Positions 12,201 to 13,372 of a stretch of DNA of 13,372 bases are shown here, in pieces. Under the pieces are notes generated by a model. It saw only the letters and a program-made list of their open reading frames with translations. It had not been told where the DNA came from and did no database searches. The first letter of the stretch is position 1. The number at the start of each line of letters is the position of its first letter. This DNA comes from an uncultured Oscillibacter sp. (lineage in GTDB: Bacteria > Bacillota_A > Clostridia > Oscillospirales > Oscillospiraceae): NCBI GenBank assembly GCA_951800675.1, contig CATOKC010000095.1, positions 1 to 13,372 on the forward strand. The letters run 5' to 3'. A program made the position numbers and the translations under genes.

Positions 12201-13372
12201 ATGGCTTCTGCTTATAAACATGGCGTATATGTCAGCGAGCAAGAGACAAGCTTGATTGCGCCGGTGGAGGGAACCGCAGGCCTTCAGGTGATTTTCGGAA
12301 CGGCCCCGGTCAATATGCTGGAGAAGCCGGAAGAGGCGGTCAACAGGCCGAAACTGGTATACAGCTACCCGGAGGCGGTATCGGCGGTGGGCTATGTGCC
12401 CGACTTCGCAAAGTACACGCTCTGCGAAAGCATCAGCGCCAACTTTACCGTTGTAAACACAAGTCCGCTCGTTCTGGTGAACGTCCTTGACCCCGCCAGG
12501 CACAGTGCGGCCATTGATGAAGAGAGTGTGAACGTGGAGGACGGCGTGGCCCTGCTGGAAGAGGACGGCGTGCTGCTGGATAAGCTGGTGGTGAAGAATG
12601 GGGCAGACGAGCTGGAGCGGGACCTGGACTACACCACCGCATTCAACAACGACGGGACGCTGAACATCGTCCTGCTGGACGGCGGCGCGGGCACCGGTGC
12701 AAACAGCCTGACCGTGAGCGGGAAGAAGCTGGACCCGGATATGGTCACGTCCTCGGACATCGTGGGAGGCGTGGACATTGCCACCGGGAATGAAACCGGA
12801 CTGGAATTGGTGCGGCAGATTTATCCGCGCTTTGCCATGACGCCGGGGATCCTTATGGCTCCCCGGTTCAGCAAGGACGCCACCGTGACGGCGGCGCTCC
12901 AGGCCAAGACCACGGAGATCAACAGCGTTTTCCGGGCGGTGTGCATCGTGGACATCGACAGTTCCAAGGAGACGGGCGCAACGAAGTATGCGGACGTGAA
13001 GGTGCAGAAGGAGCGGCAGGCAGCCACGAGCGCCAACTGCTACGCAGTATGGCCCTACGCGAAGGTGGGCGACGTGATCTACAGCGGCTCCACGCTGGCC
13101 GGTGCGCTGACCTCCTATACTGACGCCCAGCATCAGGACATTCCCAACTGGTCCCCCAGCAACAAGACCCTCTCCATCAGCGCGGCCTGTCTGGAGGATG
13201 GCACGGAGGTCATTCTGGATCAGGACCAGGCCAACACCATCAACGGCTACGGCGTGGCGACCTTCCTGAATATCAACGGATACCGGCTGTGGGGCAACAA
13301 CACCTGCTGCTATCCCGGCAACACCGACCCGAAGGACCGCTGGTTTGCGGTGCGCCGCTTTATGTCCTGGGC
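12201..13372 (+). CDS. Contractile tail sheath protein (partial, 3' end outside window)
   Basis: The first 390 residues of a tail sheath, open to the right edge. The sheath wraps the tube and contracts to drive it through the host envelope. Typical features are the start (MASAYKHGVYVSEQETS, then LQVIFGTAPV), the variable insert domain (about residues 105-200), the LVRQIYPRFAMTPGILMAPR segment, a middle with FRAVCIVDID, the strand SANCYAVWPYAKV, and the near-C-terminal family motif NGYGVATFLNINGYRLWGNN followed by the RWFAVRRFM segment. It shows that the phage is a myophage despite its lambda-type head. The start is ATG 12201, seven nt after GAGGAGGAA. The rest of the C-terminal domain and presumably the tube gene lie beyond the window. 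Confidence 0.92.
   Translation, partial: MASAYKHGVYVSEQETSLIAPVEGTAGLQVIFGTAPVNMLEKPEEAVNRPKLVYSYPEAVSAVGYVPDFAKYTLCESISANFTVVNTSPLVLVNVLDPARHSAAIDEESVNVEDGVALLEEDGVLLDKLVVKNGADELERDLDYTTAFNNDGTLNIVLLDGGAGTGANSLTVSGKKLDPDMVTSSDIVGGVDIATGNETGLELVRQIYPRFAMTPGILMAPRFSKDATVTAALQAKTTEINSVFRAVCIVDIDSSKETGATKYADVKVQKERQAATSANCYAVWPYAKVGDVIYSGSTLAGALTSYTDAQHQDIPNWSPSNKTLSISAACLEDGTEVILDQDQANTINGYGVATFLNINGYRLWGNNTCCYPGNTDPKDRWFAVRRFMSW

Noticed and set aside
1..13372. CRISPR array, tRNA genes, integrase or insertion sequence
   Set aside because: No regularly spaced repeat array, cloverleaf with CCA end, recombinase gene or transposase with terminal repeats could be seen on either strand.

Overview
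The window is the packaging, head and early tail part of the late operon of a tailed phage or prophage. All genes lie on the + strand and are closely spaced. Strong AGGAGG-type ribosome binding sites, frequent GTG and some TTG starts, a PBSX-type small terminase and generally high GC suggest a GC-rich Firmicutes host, most likely a gut Clostridia of the Oscillospiraceae type. That host call is inference from style and family, not from a marker gene.

Layout. Positions 1-462 hold no recognised gene. They carry three spaced AAACG-type direct repeats, a possible activator-dependent late promoter (an extended -10 with two TGAGCAGA repeats one helical turn apart) and a strong intrinsic terminator. 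The packaging block follows: a PBSX XtmA-like small terminase, a 65-aa unknown, a lambda Nu1-like small terminase, a 54-aa Cys-rich microprotein and a GpA-type large terminase. The head block follows in lambda order: gpW-like connector, portal (B), ClpP-type prohead protease (C) with a nested scaffold start (Nu3-like), decoration protein (D), major capsid protein (E), FII-like head-tail joining protein and gpZ-like protein. It passes into the tail block: a putative tail terminator, a 146-aa unknown and a contractile tail sheath that runs off the right edge. The particle is therefore a myophage with a lambda-type head plan.

Two things break the usual order. First, about 1.3 kb of more AT-rich DNA lies between portal and protease (5913-7251). 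It looks like a self-contained cargo cassette: its own consensus promoter overlapping two quasi-palindromic operators, a ribbon-helix-helix protein, a leader with two mutually exclusive hairpins, an unknown 84-aa protein, an HNH/AP2-type endonuclease-like protein and a terminator. Second, three gene junctions (after the large terminase, after the capsid protein and after the FII-like gene) carry copies of a roughly 110-nt element with two hairpins. Its stems are kept by compensatory changes, and its 3' end supplies or abuts the ribosome binding site of the next gene.

How it works together. The small and large terminases cut and pump DNA through the portal. Protease, nested scaffold, decoration and capsid proteins build the head. 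W-, FII- and Z-like proteins plus the tail terminator join the head to a contractile tail. The promoter-terminator arrangement upstream suggests that late transcription is gated by an activator or an antiterminator. No integrase, lysis, tRNA or CRISPR feature is visible.
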